DNA of 64,000 bases, from NCBI GenBank assembly GCA_949752735.1, contig OX457043.1, forward strand, positions 38,876,105 to 38,940,104, in the 5' to 3' direction. Origin of the DNA: Lumbricus terrestris (Eukaryota > Annelida > Clitellata > Crassiclitellata > Lumbricidae). Of the stretch, positions 13,001-22,567 are shown piece after piece; position 1 is the first letter of the stretch; each line of letters begins with the position of its first letter. The notes beneath the pieces are model-generated. The model ran no database searches, was not told the origin of the DNA, and saw only the letters and a program-made list of their open reading frames with translations. A program made the translations under genes and the position numbers.

Positions 13001-13203
13001 TCTGTCTATGTTTCTGCTGTCGTTTTCACCACTCTTTCTTTCGTCAATTTTCTCAGTCCTTGATTTCTATTGTTTTTCTTTCCTTTTCTTTGTCGTCACT
13101 GTCTGTATTTGTTGTTTCTGCTGTCGATTTCCATTCTTTCGTTCGTCAATTCTCTCAGTCTTTGATTTTTGCTGTCAAGCTTTCTCTCTATCTTTCTTCG
13201 TCA

Positions 13204-13318
13204 CTCAGAATTGACGAAAGTTAGAGTGGGGACAACATCAGCAGAAACACAGACGGACAGTGTCTGTCTGTAATGTCTGCTGTTGTTTTCCCACACTTTC
13301 TTTCGTCAATTCTCTCAG
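13204..13318. repeat. foldback hairpin 8 (class A)
   Basis: Dyad at about 13260. Copy of the hairpin at 8368, offset by 4,836 bp. Confidence 0.93.
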
Positions 13319-14796
13319 TTTTTGATTTCTACTGTTTCTCTTTCTCTTTCTGTTGTCGTCACTGTCTGTCTGATGTTTCTGCTGTTGTTTTCCCACTCTT
13401 TCTTTCGTCAATTCTCTCAGTCCTTGATTTCTGCTGTTTCTCTTTCTCTTTCTGTTGTCGTCACTGTCTGTCTGATGTTTCTGCTGTCGTTTTCACCATT
13501 CTTTCTTTCGTCAATTCTCTCAGTCTTTGATTTCTGATGTATTTCTTTCCTTTTCTTTGTCGTCACTGTCTGTATTTGTTGTTTCTGCTGTCGATTTCCA
13601 TTCTTTCTTTCGTCAATTCTCTCAGTCCTTGATTTCTGATGTATTTCTTTCCTTTTCTTTGTCGTCACTGTCTGTATTTGTTGTTTCTGCTGTCGTTTTC
13701 ACCACTCTTTCTTTCGTCAATTTTCTCAGTCCTTGATTTCTGATGTATTTATTTCCTTTTCTGTGTCGTCACGGTCTGTGTTTGTTGTTTCTGCTGTCGA
13801 TTTCCATTCTTTCTTCCGTCAATTCTCTTAGTCCTTGATTTCTGATGTATTTCTTTCCTTTTCTTTGTCGTCACTTTCTGTATTTGTTGTTTCTGCTGTC
13901 GATTTCCATTCTTTCTTTCGTCATTTCTCTCAGTCCTTGATTTATGATTTATTTCTTTCCTTTTCTTTGTCGTTACTGTCTGTATTTGTTGTTTCTGCTG
14001 TTGTTTTCCCACTCTTTCTTTCGTCAATTTTCTCAGTGCTTGATTTCTGCTGTACCTCTTTCTCTTTGTTAAGTCGTCACTGTCTGTCTGATATTTCTGC
14101 TGTTGTTTTCACCATTTTTTCTTTCGTCAATTCTCTCAGTCCTTGATTTCTGATGTATTTCTTTCCTTTTCTTTGTCGTCACTGTCTGTATTTGTTGTTT
14201 CTGCTGTCGATTTCCATTCTCTCTTTCGTCAATTCTCTCAGTCCTTGATTTCTGATGTATTTCTTTCCTTTTCTTTGTCGTCCTTGTCTGTATTTGTTGT
14301 TTCTGCTGTCGATTTCCATTCTTTCTTTCGTCAATTCTCTCAGTCCTTGATTTCTATTGTTTTTCTTTATTTTTCTTTGTGTTCGCTGTCTGTATTTGTT
14401 GTTTCTGCTGTCGATTTCCATTCTTTCTTTCGTCAATTCTCTCAGTCCTTGATTTCCTATGTATTTATTTCCTTTTCTGTGTCGTCACGGTCTGTGTTTG
14501 TTGTTTCTGCTGTCGATTTCCACTCTTTCTGTCGTCAATTCTCTCAGTCCTTGATTTCTGATGTATTTCTTTCCTTTTCTTTGTCGTCACTTTCTGTATT
14601 TGTTTTTTCTGCTGTCGATTTCCATTCTTTCTTTCGTCAATTCTCTCAGTCCTTGATTTATGATGTATTTCTTTTCTTTTCTTTGTCGTCACTTTCTGTA
14701 TTTGTTGTTTCTGCTGTCGATTTCCATTCTTGCTTTCGTCAATTCTCTCAGTCCTTGATTTCTGCTCTCAATCTTTCTCTCTATCTTTCTTCGTCA

Positions 14797-14911
14797 CTCA
14801 GAATTGACGAAAGTTAGAGTGGGGACAACATCAGCAGAAACACAGACGGACAGTGTCTGACTGTAATGTCTGCTGTTGTTTTCCCACACTTTCTTTCGTC
14901 AATTCTCTCAG
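14797..14911. repeat. foldback hairpin 9 (class B)
   Basis: Dyad at about 14853. Copy of the hairpin at 9961, offset by 4,836 bp. A C hairpin follows after 1,081 bp. Confidence 0.93.
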
Positions 14912-15877
14912 TCCTTGATTTCTGCTGTATTTCTTTCTCTTTCTGTTGTCGTCACTGTCTGTCTGATGTTTCTGCTGTTGTTTTCCCACTCTTTCTTTCG
15001 TCAATTCTCTCAGTGCTTGATTTCTGCTGTACCTCTTTCTCTTTGTTAAGTCGTCATTGTCTGTCTGATATTTCTGCTGTCGTTTTCACCATTTTTTCTT
15101 TCGTCAATTCTCTCAGTCCTTGATTTCTGATGTATTTCTTTCCTTTTCTTTGTCGTCACTGTCTGTATTTGTTGTTTCTGCTGTCGATTTCCATTCTTTC
15201 TTTCGTCAATTCTCTCAGTCCTTGATTTCTATTGTTTTTCTTTCCTTTTCTTTGTGTTCGCTGTCTGTATTTGTTGTTTCTGCTGTCGATTTCCATTCTT
15301 TCTTTCGTCAATTCTCTCAGTCCTTGATTTCCTATGTATTTATTTCCTTTTCTGTGTCGTCACGGTCTGTGTTTGTTGTTTCTGCTGTCAATTTCCACTC
15401 TTTCTGTCGTCAATTCTCTCAGTCCTTGATTTCTGATGTATTTCTTTCCTTTTCTTTGTCGTCACTTTCTGTATTTGTTGTTTCTGCTGTCGATTTCCAT
15501 TCTTTCTTTCGTCAATTCTCTCAGTCCTTGATTTATGATGTATTTCTTTTCTTTTCTTTGTCGTCACTTTCTGTATTTGTTGTTTCTGCTGTCGATTTCC
15601 ATTCTTTCTTTCGTCAATTCTCTCAGTCCTTGATTTATGATGTATTTCTTTTCTTTTCTTTGTCGTCACTTTCTGTATTTGTTGTTTCTGCTGTCGTTTT
15701 CACCATTCTTTCTTTCGTCAATTCTCTCAGTCCTTGATTTATGATGTATTTCTTTTCTTTTCTTTGTCGTCACTTTCTGTATTTGTTGTTTCTGCTGTCG
15801 ATTTCCATTCTCACTTTCGTCAATTCTCTCAGTCCTTGATTTCTGCTGTCAATCTTTCTCTCTATCTTTCTTCGTCA

Positions 15878-15992
15878 CTCAGAACTGACGAAACTTAGAG
15901 TGGGGACAACATCAGCAGAAACACAGACGAACAGTGTCTGACTGTAATGTCTGCTGTTGTTTTCCCACACTTTCTTTCGTCAATTCTCTCAG
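15878..15992. repeat. foldback hairpin 10 (class C)
   Basis: Dyad at about 15934. First copy with the derived AGACGAACAG arm. Its flank continues as GTCCTTGAGTTCTGCTG. Confidence 0.93.
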
Positions 15993-18195
15993 TCCTTGAG
16001 TTCTGCTGTATTTCTTTCTCTTTCTGTTGTCGTCACTGTCTGTCTGATGTTTCTGCTGTTGTTTTCCCACTCTTTCTTTCGTCAATTCTCTCAGTGCTTG
16101 ATTTCTGCTGTACCACTTTCTCTTTGTTAAGTCGTCACTGTCTGTCTGATATTTCTGCTGTCGTTTTCACCATTCTTTCTTTCGTCAATTCTCTGAGTCC
16201 TCGTTTTCTGCTGTATCTCTTTCTCTTTGTTAAGTCTTCACTGTCTGTCTGATATTTCTGCTGTCGTTTTCACCATTCTTTCTTTCGTCAATTCTCTCAG
16301 TCCTTTATTTCTGATGTATTTCTTTCCTTTTCTTTGTCGTCACTGTCTGTATTTGTTGTTTCTGCTGTCGATTTCCATTCTTTCTTTCGTCAGTTCTCTC
16401 AGTCCTTGATTTCTGATGTATTTCTTTCCTTTTCTTTGTCGTCACTGTCTGTATTTGTTGTTTCTGCTGTCGATTTCCATTCTTTCTTTCGTCAATTCTC
16501 TCAGTCCTTGATTTCTATTGTTTTTCTTTATTTTTCTTTGTGTTCGCTGTCTGTATTTGTTGTTTCTGCTGTCGATTTCCATTCTTTCTTTCGTCAATTC
16601 TCTCAGTCCTTGATTTCCTATGTATTTATTTCCTTTTCTGTGTCGTCACGGTCTGTGTTTGTTATTTCTGCTGTCGATTTCCACTCTTTCTTTCGTCAAT
16701 TCTCTCAGTCCTTGATTTCTGATGTATTTCTTTCCTTTTCTTTGTCGTCACTTTCTGTATTTGTTGTTTCTGCTGTCGATTTCCATTCTTTCTTTCGTCA
16801 ATTCTCTCAGTCCTTGATTTCTGATGTATTTCTTTCCTTTTCTTTGTCGTCACTGTCTGTATTTGTTGTTTCTGCTCTTGATTTCCATTCTTTCTTTCAT
16901 CAATTCTCTCAGTCCTTGATTTCTGATGTATTTCTTTCCTTTTCTTTGTCGTCACTGTCTGTATTTGTTGTCTCTGCTGTCGTTTTCACCACTCTTTCTT
17001 TCGTCAATTCTCTCAGTCCTTGATTTCTGATGTATTTCTTTCCTTTTCTTTGTCGTCACTTTCTGTATTTGTTGTCTCTGCTGTCGATTTCCATTCTTTC
17101 TTTCGTCAATTCTCTCAGTCCTTGATTTCTGATGTATATATTTCTTTCCTTTTCTTCGTCGCCGCTGTCTGTATTTGTTGTTTCTGCTGTCGATTTCCAT
17201 TCTTTCTTTCGTCAATTCTCTCAGTCCTTGATTTCTGATGTATTTCTTTCCTTTTCTTTGTCGTCTCTGTCTGTATTTGTTGTACCTGCTGTCGATTTCC
17301 ATTCTTTCTTTCGTCAATTCTCTCAGTCCTTGATTTCTGATGTATTTCTTATCTTTTCTTTGTCGTCACGGTCTGTGATTGTTGTTTCTGCTGTCGTTTT
17401 CACCACTCTTTCTTTCGTCAATTCTCTCAGTTCTTGATTTCTGATGTATTTCTAATCTTTTCTTTGTCGTCACGGTCTGTGTTTGTTGTTTCTGCTGTCG
17501 TTTTCACCACTCTTTCTTTCGTCAATTCTCTCAGTCCTTGTCTTGTGCTGCATTTCTTTCTCTTTCTTATGTCGTCACTTTCTGTCTATGTTTCTGCTGT
17601 CGTTTTCACCACTCTTTCTTTCGACAATTCTCTCAGTCCTTGATTTCCCATGTATTTCTTATCTTTTCTTTGTCGTCACGGTCTGTGTTTGTTGTTTCTG
17701 CTGTCGTTTTCACCACTCTTTCTTTCGTCAATTCTCTCAGTTCTTGATTTTTGATGTATTTCTTTCCTTTTCTTTGTCATCACTGTCTTTGTTTGTTGTT
17801 TCTGCTGTCGATTTCCATTCTTTCGTTCGTCAATTCTCTCAGTCCTTGATTTCCTATGTATTTCTTTCCTTTTCTGTGTCGTCACGGTCTGTGTTTGTTG
17901 TTTCTGCTGTCCTTTTCACAACTCTTTCTTTCGTCAATTCTCTCAGTCCTTGTCTTGTGCTGCATTTCTTTCTCTTTCTTATGTCGTCACTTTCTGTCTA
18001 TGTTTCTGCTGTCGTTTTCACCACTCTTTCTTTCGTCAATTTTCTCAGTCCTTGATTTCTATTGTTTTTCTTTCCTTTTCTTTGTCGTCACTGTCTGTAT
18101 TTGTTGTTTCTGCTGTCGATTTCCATTCTTTCGTTCGTCAATTCTCTCAGTCTTTGATTTTTGCTGTCAAGCTTTCTCTCTATCTTTCTTCGTCA

Positions 18196-18252
18196 CTCAG
18201 AATTGACGAAAGTTAGAGTGGGGACAACATCAGCAGAAACACAGACGGACAG
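18196..18252. repeat. foldback hairpin 11 (class A), left arm
   Basis: The left 57 bp of a class A hairpin ends at GACAG, where the retrotransposon is inserted. The matching right arm, 58 bp, is at 25595-25652. Together they give the standard 115 bp, so no satellite base was lost. Confidence 0.93.
18248..18252. repeat. target-site duplication, left copy (GACAG)
   Basis: The five bases before the 5' LTR equal the five after the 3' LTR. Removing the element and one copy restores the sequence of other class A hairpins exactly. Confidence 0.93.
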
Positions 18253-18711
18253 TGTGAGCTATTGTTGTATAGTCTATTTAGTCCGTTGATGTTTAGGCGT
18301 ACGACTAGACCAGCTCAAGGTCAGCGTCTAGACAGTTAGGCCTGCAGGTGCCAGACTGGCGGGAAAGTTTAGCGCGGCTCGGCCGACCGTCGCCGGAGAG
18401 CGCGCGAGAGAGAGAGAGTAGAAGACGTTTTAGAGAACAGTGGAGTTAGATAATGATAGTTGCGTTGCTGTCGTAGAATTCAAGCGTTTGTCGTCGTTGA
18501 TCTATTGTTGTGTTATCTGCGTGTTTTATGAACGAAGAAGAAGAAAATACAAGAAACAGAGCTTTGTTGTAATTGAACAAGTTAAGAACTTTAGAGATTT
18601 ATACACTAGCTTTAGATATCGAAATACAGTGACTAGGCTAGGTGTAGGCTACGCTACTGAACACAAGGGGAAAAACGGGAGAAAACTTTGAAGGTCAATT
18701 GGGTGTTGACA
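18253..18711 (+). repeat. 5' LTR
   Basis: The 459-bp LTR begins TGTGAG and ends TTGACA, giving TG...CA termini with a 3-bp TGT/ACA inverted end. By reading, it is identical to the 3' LTR. It has a GC-rich centre (about 18350-18405) followed by a short (GA)n run. I found no AATAAA and only a weak TATA-like GTATAGTC near the start, so promoter and poly(A) site are not assigned. Confidence 0.96.
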
Positions 18712-18714
18712 TTT

Positions 18715-18732
18715 TGGTGACAGCGGTGGGAT
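18715..18732 (+). promoter_or_regulatory. primer binding site, tRNA-Leu type
   Basis: TGGTGACAGCGGTGGGAT lies 3 nt after the 5' LTR. From memory, it differs at one position from the complement of the 3' end of a metazoan tRNA-Leu with an AAG-type anticodon, including the terminal CCA. Minus-strand DNA synthesis would start here. The isoacceptor is inferred. Confidence 0.8.
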
Positions 18733-18780
18733 ACTGAATTCAAGCAACGGACGTTGGGATATTGTATCCAAATTACGGAC

Positions 18781-18936
18781 GGAATATTTTCAATTGAAGG
18801 AATATTTTCAATCGGAGGAATATTTTCAATTGGAGGAATATTTTCAATTGGAGGAATATTTTCAATCGGAGCAACATTTTCAAGTGGAGGAATATTTTCA
18901 TTTGGAGGAATATTTTCAGTCGGAGGAATATCTACG
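18781..18936 (+). repeat. 18-bp leader minisatellite
   Basis: Eight complete units and a partial ninth of GGAATATTTTCAATTGGA, with 1-4 differences each. The period of 18 keeps a frame open (repeated Gly-Ile-Phe-Ser-Ile), but that frame has no ATG start and I do not call it coding. Confidence 0.9.
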
Positions 18937-19237
18937 GTGGATTTTGCTTACGAAGCATTTTCGACGTCAATTTTCGGCATATTCACCGTCCGTAAATTGA
19001 AGGTGAATATCGAATTAATCTGAGGAGCCGACCAAACGGGAGAAGGAAACGGAACATCCGAACAACTGGTGAGAAGATACAACGGGTATACGAATAACAT
19101 TACGACAACGCCAGAGAGAGGTATACAAAACTCGCTCCTTGTATAAACAAGCCATAAGAAGTAAAGTCAGCCAATTGCAGAAAGCATAGTCACTCCCTCG
19201 ATTTCTTCACGCAAATCAGTTGAAGTAAGAAAGTAAG

Positions 19238-22200
19238 ATGGAGAAGCTCACGGAACAAAAGCAAGCCAGTATAAAGAAGATGTCTTCTGCTCGATTAATA
19301 AAGTTATTAATTGAAGAGGGTCTCGACGTAGAAGAAGTCGAACAGATGTCAAGGGAAAATTTGATGAGAGCCCTAGCAGAGGTGTGGATAAAGGAAGCGG
19401 AAGAGAAAGGCGCTGTAGGAGGTGTTGAGGAGAAACCACAGGTTATGTCTATGGAGGCGTTGATGCAATTTATGATGATGAAGGAGGAGCAACGCAGACA
19501 AGAAGAGAAAGAACGGAAACAAGAAGAGAAAGAGAAAGAGGAACAAAGGAAACAAGAAGAGAAAGAACAGAAACAAGAAGAGAAAGAGAAAGAGGAACAA
19601 AGGAAACAAGAAGAGAAAGAACGGAAACAAGAAGAGAAAGAGAAAGAGGAACAAAGGAAACAAGAAGAGAAAGAACAGAAACAAGAAGAGAAAGAGGAAC
19701 AACGTAGACGAGAAGAGAAAGAGGAGAAACGGAGACAGGAAGAAAAAGAAAAAGAGGAGAAACGGAGACAGGAAGAAAAAGAGAAAGAGGAGAAACGGAG
19801 ACAGGAAGAAAAAGAAAAAGAGGAGAAACGGAGACAGGAAGAAAAAGAGAAAGAGGAGAAACGGAGACAGGAAGAGAAAGAGAAAGAGGAACAAAGGAGA
19901 CAAGAAGAAAAAGAAAGGAGACAAGAGGAAAAAGTAAGAGCAGAACAAGCAGAAAGGATGAGACAAGAAGAGATACAGATGCAGAAGCAGCAGTTCCAGC
20001 TTCAGCTAGAACAAATGAAAAAAGATCGTGACGAAGCAGAACGAAGAAGAATGGAATTGATGATAGAATACGAGAGGGCAAGGAAAAGTGATGAAGAAAT
20101 ACGAAAACAACAGATTGAAGAACAAAAGAGTCGTGAGGAAGATAAAGAAGCCATGCGTTTGGCAGAATTACAAAGAGCCGAAGAGATTCGACAGGAAGAA
20201 TTGAAAATGGAGAAAGAAAATTTGGAAAAAGCGGAAAGAGAAAGGGAAGAACAATTAGAATTAGAACAAAAGAAACTCGCTCTTAAGGAAGCTCAGCTCC
20301 GAGAAATGGCTATAGAAAAGGAGGAACGTAGAAGACAGTTAGATTTGTTGCAGCAAAAGATAGAACAAGAAGAACTGCGTAGGGTAGAAGATCAAAATAG
20401 ACTGAGGGAACGAAATGAAGACGAAAGAAGAAGCCGTGAAGAGTCAGAACGAACCAGGGTCAGAGAAAGTGAGACAATGGTGTCCAAGATTAAAAAGATA
20501 GGTGATGCAATGAAACACGTATTACCTAAGATGCCATATGATATGATGGAGGTGCCATTATATTTTGAGACAGTTGAGAATGCATTCAACAGTTTTACGG
20601 TGGAAAAGCAGTTTTGGGTCAAATTGCTGTTGCCACTAATGACGCCAAGAGCAAGAACGGTGTTGAATCGATTGTCTTTCGATGATCTAGACGATTACGA
20701 CATAGTGAAAGAACATCTACTGAAAGAATTCAAATTGACAGCGAGAGAATACCGATCACGATTTGGAGATGCGAGGAAAACGGCAGAAGAAACATACACG
20801 ATGTTTACGGCAAGATTAAAGAACCTGTTGAACTATTATGTCAGAAGTAGGCGAGTGGGCAAAAGCTACGAGAAGTTATTTGATTTGTTGGTGGCGGATA
20901 AGTTGAAAGAATGTCTACCACCGGGTCCACTACAGTTCGTACTAGCAAAGGAGGGTACTGAATGCTTGGAAGCCAGTAATGTTGCAGAACTTGCAGACGT
21001 ACACGTGAACAATCGAATTGGTCTAATGTTTCAAGACAAACCGAGATATGAAGCATGGGGTAATAGTTCGAAACAACCCAGGTGGAATAGTAATAATAAA
21101 GAAACAGGAAACCAAGTCAGAAATAACGAAGCAAGGAATGATGGTACTTCGGGAAGACAGTTTGGTCAAGATAGAAGAGAAGCAACGGGTGACAGACAAA
21201 TGTATAGTCGAATTCCAGTGATGGGACGCCAAAGAGAAAACAATACAGCGTACAATTACAGGCGGGAGAACACTGAACAGAGAGGGATTGTTAAGAAACG
21301 TTGCCATAATTGTCAGTCAGACCGACATCTGATAAAGGATTGCAAAGCACCACCAAGAACGACAAATCTGAGAAATAGATTTACTCGAAGTGCAGAAAAT
21401 CTCAGAGTAAATCAGATACAAGTAAGGAATGCACCGAATCAGTATGAAGAACAAGACAACCGCGAAACGGAAGTGAAGTCAGTGATGAAGTGCACGCCTC
21501 AATTTGCTATACAGAGAGAAATAGTAAATTCTACTCCAATTAAAGATACTGGTCGAGAAACAGAAAGCAAAGATGAGTGTCAACGTACGAAGAAGTCTTT
21601 ACTACAGCATGTCAATGTAGAGATACGTGGAAATGATGACAGTTGTCATCCCGTGCAAGTCAGAGCGCTGATCGACTCTGGTACTGAGATTCCAGTAATC
21701 AATGAGGAATTGTTGAAAGGAGCGACAGTGGAAGAAATTGGCAGAGTACATTTGCAATGTGTGGCTGGAGAACCCATTCCAGCTAAGTTGGTGAAAATCG
21801 AAGTGCGGATGAGTTGTCATAACGAAGGAGGAGATTGGAAAGACAAGGGAGTAAATATCGCGCCATATTTAACCTTAGTGTGTGCCAGCATTCCGGCAGT
21901 TTTGTGCAAAGATAACAAAGAAAAGTTCTTGCTGCATCCAGAGATAATCGCAGAACTGAAAGAGGTTCCACCAGTGAATGTATTACAAGGAGAATTGCAA
22001 GCGAATGTGACTACAAGAGCACAGAGTCGGAGAAGAGAAGTGGAAGAAGGAGAAGAGGAAAAGTCGAATGAAAGTTTGCTAGATGAGGATACAGAAAGCG
22101 ATGATGAACAAAGCATTCAAGAAGAAGAAGGAATAACATCCGGAAACAATGAAATTGAAGAAGAGATGGTTGCATGTGAACGTGATAATGATTATGATGA

Positions 22201-22567
22201 TTCTGGAAATGATGGTGAAATGGACACGAGTATGAGGGATTTGTTTGCCGAGAATACGAGTGATGAAAGACAATTGGCAGACGCAATGAAATTTGAAGAG
22301 CAGCAGAGAAATGACGAGTCACTGAGGTCGTGGTGGAAGATAGCTGAAGACAAAGGATCAGAGTTTAGTGTGGTGAATGGGTTGATGTATAAGAAGCATC
22401 AAATGTTGGACCAGTTGGTGTATCAGTTGGTGTTGCCGAAGGAAAGAAGAATTCAGGTGATGGAATTGGCACATGAGTCAGTATTTGGCGGACACTTGGG
22501 AGAAGAGAAGACAAGGGAACGTATCAAGTTGTCCTTTGGTGGCCAAGAATGCGTAGAGATGTGGTGA
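19238..22567 (+). CDS. ORF1: Gag, protease and start of integrase
   Basis: 1,109 codons. The ATG at 19238 has a purine at -3 and G at +4. Domains in order: a SAP-like N terminus (about residues 16-50); a very long Glu/Lys/Arg/Gln-rich helix (about 83-413) built from tandem 11- and 18-residue repeats; a capsid-like Gag region (about 414-600); a perfect CCHC zinc knuckle, CX2CX4HX4C, at 689-702; an aspartic protease with LIDSGTE and catalytic Asp813; an acidic linker (about 930-1010); then the first half of the integrase zinc finger with His1079 and His1086. The frame closes at 22567, before the two cysteines, which lie in the next frame. Gag packages the RNA, the protease matures the polyprotein, and the integrase acts on nuclear DNA. 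Ending within a zinc finger suggests the frame was once continuous with ORF2 or is joined to it by recoding. Confidence 0.92.
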   Translation: MEKLTEQKQASIKKMSSARLIKLLIEEGLDVEEVEQMSRENLMRALAEVWIKEAEEKGAVGGVEEKPQVMSMEALMQFMMMKEEQRRQEEKERKQEEKEKEEQRKQEEKEQKQEEKEKEEQRKQEEKERKQEEKEKEEQRKQEEKEQKQEEKEEQRRREEKEEKRRQEEKEKEEKRRQEEKEKEEKRRQEEKEKEEKRRQEEKEKEEKRRQEEKEKEEQRRQEEKERRQEEKVRAEQAERMRQEEIQMQKQQFQLQLEQMKKDRDEAERRRMELMIEYERARKSDEEIRKQQIEEQKSREEDKEAMRLAELQRAEEIRQEELKMEKENLEKAEREREEQLELEQKKLALKEAQLREMAIEKEERRRQLDLLQQKIEQEELRRVEDQNRLRERNEDERRSREESERTRVRESETMVSKIKKIGDAMKHVLPKMPYDMMEVPLYFETVENAFNSFTVEKQFWVKLLLPLMTPRARTVLNRLSFDDLDDYDIVKEHLLKEFKLTAREYRSRFGDARKTAEETYTMFTARLKNLLNYYVRSRRVGKSYEKLFDLLVADKLKECLPPGPLQFVLAKEGTECLEASNVAELADVHVNNRIGLMFQDKPRYEAWGNSSKQPRWNSNNKETGNQVRNNEARNDGTSGRQFGQDRREATGDRQMYSRIPVMGRQRENNTAYNYRRENTEQRGIVKKRCHNCQSDRHLIKDCKAPPRTTNLRNRFTRSAENLRVNQIQVRNAPNQYEEQDNRETEVKSVMKCTPQFAIQREIVNSTPIKDTGRETESKDECQRTKKSLLQHVNVEIRGNDDSCHPVQVRALIDSGTEIPVINEELLKGATVEEIGRVHLQCVAGEPIPAKLVKIEVRMSCHNEGGDWKDKGVNIAPYLTLVCASIPAVLCKDNKEKFLLHPEIIAELKEVPPVNVLQGELQANVTTRAQSRRREVEEGEEEKSNESLLDEDTESDDEQSIQEEEGITSGNNEIEEEMVACERDNDYDDSGNDGEMDTSMRDLFAENTSDERQLADAMKFEEQQRNDESLRSWWKIAEDKGSEFSVVNGLMYKKHQMLDQLVYQLVLPKERRIQVMELAHESVFGGHLGEEKTRERIKLSFGGQECVEMW
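19538..19894 (+). repeat. 54-bp and 33-bp minisatellites inside gag
   Basis: About three units of 54 bp (18 residues) from 19538 are followed by five units of 33 bp (11 residues, core RRQEEKEKEEK) at 19730-19894. All periods are multiples of three, so copy-number change lengthens the charged helix without breaking the frame. Confidence 0.9.
21302..21343 (+). other. CCHC zinc knuckle of Gag
   Basis: Residues 689-702 of ORF1 read CHNCQSDRHLIKDC, an exact CX2CX4HX4C nucleocapsid motif. The family role is RNA binding and packaging. Confidence 0.95.
22530..22567 (+). other. frame change within the integrase zinc finger
   Basis: Sequence similarity to integrase leaves the ORF1 frame and continues in the -1 frame at about 22535-22540. 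The two zinc-binding histidines lie before it and the two cysteines after it. No XXXYYYZ slippery heptamer is in register here, so a single-base loss is at least as likely as programmed frameshifting. Confidence 0.8.

Larger units (their letters stand above)
8368..13203 (+). repeat. higher-order unit 2, hairpin order A-B
   Basis: This is the shortest unit, 4,836 bp. Hairpins at 8368 (A) and 9961 (B) recur at exactly +4,836 in unit 3 (13204 and 14797). The C hairpin expected about 1,081 bp after B is absent. Around 10,400-10,700 three monomers present in unit 3 are skipped, and the sequence joins a segment like 5756-6424. Confidence 0.85.
13204..18195 (+). repeat. higher-order unit 3, hairpin order A-B-C
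   Basis: The unit is 4,992 bp, with hairpins at 13204 (A), 14797 (B) and 15878 (C). Apart from the C section it repeats unit 2 almost base for base, so units 2 and 3 are a recent tandem duplication. Confidence 0.85.
1..18252 (+). repeat. 102-bp satellite array, left block
   Basis: This is a continuous head-to-tail array of a monomer of about 102 bp (variants about 101-104 bp), with no unique sequence between monomers. Every monomer starts near TTGATTTC and ends in a near-constant box TTTCGTCAATTCTCTCAG. The centre varies, for example TGTCTGTATTTGTTG versus TGTCTGTCTGATG, or TCGTCAC versus GTGTTCGC. The plus strand is pyrimidine-rich. Eleven inverted half-monomers break the uniform orientation, the last of them split by the retrotransposon. 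Nothing else is visible in this block: no gene, no RNA gene and no other transposon. A centromeric or heterochromatic location is plausible for such an array but is inference. Confidence 0.98.
18712..19237 (+). other. retrotransposon leader (5' untranslated region)
   Basis: These 526 bp between the 5' LTR and the ORF1 start hold the primer binding site and an 18-bp minisatellite. After about 18936 I see nothing recognisable. A packaging signal would be expected in this region but cannot be identified by eye. Confidence 0.8.

Noticed and set aside
1..18252. Dozens of long plus-strand frames encoding Phe/Ser/Val-rich 34-residue repeats
   Set aside because: The period of 102 bp is 34 codons, so any stop-free monomer frame stays open. 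Frames switch at each 1-2-nt length change, many lack ATG, and overlapping frames are equally open. No gene structure is visible.
18440..18691. 83-codon frame inside each LTR (also 25318-25569)
   Set aside because: It starts at GTG, lies wholly in the LTR and resembles nothing known. Identity between copies only reflects LTR identity.
18253..18711. AATAAA poly(A) signal and TATA box in the LTR
   Set aside because: No AATAAA was found. The GTATAGTC near the start is too weak to call.
18754..19023. 89-codon Gly-Ile-Phe-Ser repeat frame in the leader
   Set aside because: It is a product of the 18-bp minisatellite, starts at TTG, and a second frame over the same repeats is also open.
19373..20081. 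Leu/Phe-rich antisense frames opposite gag
   Set aside because: They are shadows of the Glu/Lys-rich coding repeats on the plus strand.
22520..22567. Programmed -1 slippery site between ORF1 and ORF2
   Set aside because: No in-register XXXYYYZ heptamer is present around the frame change. Recoding is not excluded but is not supported by sequence.
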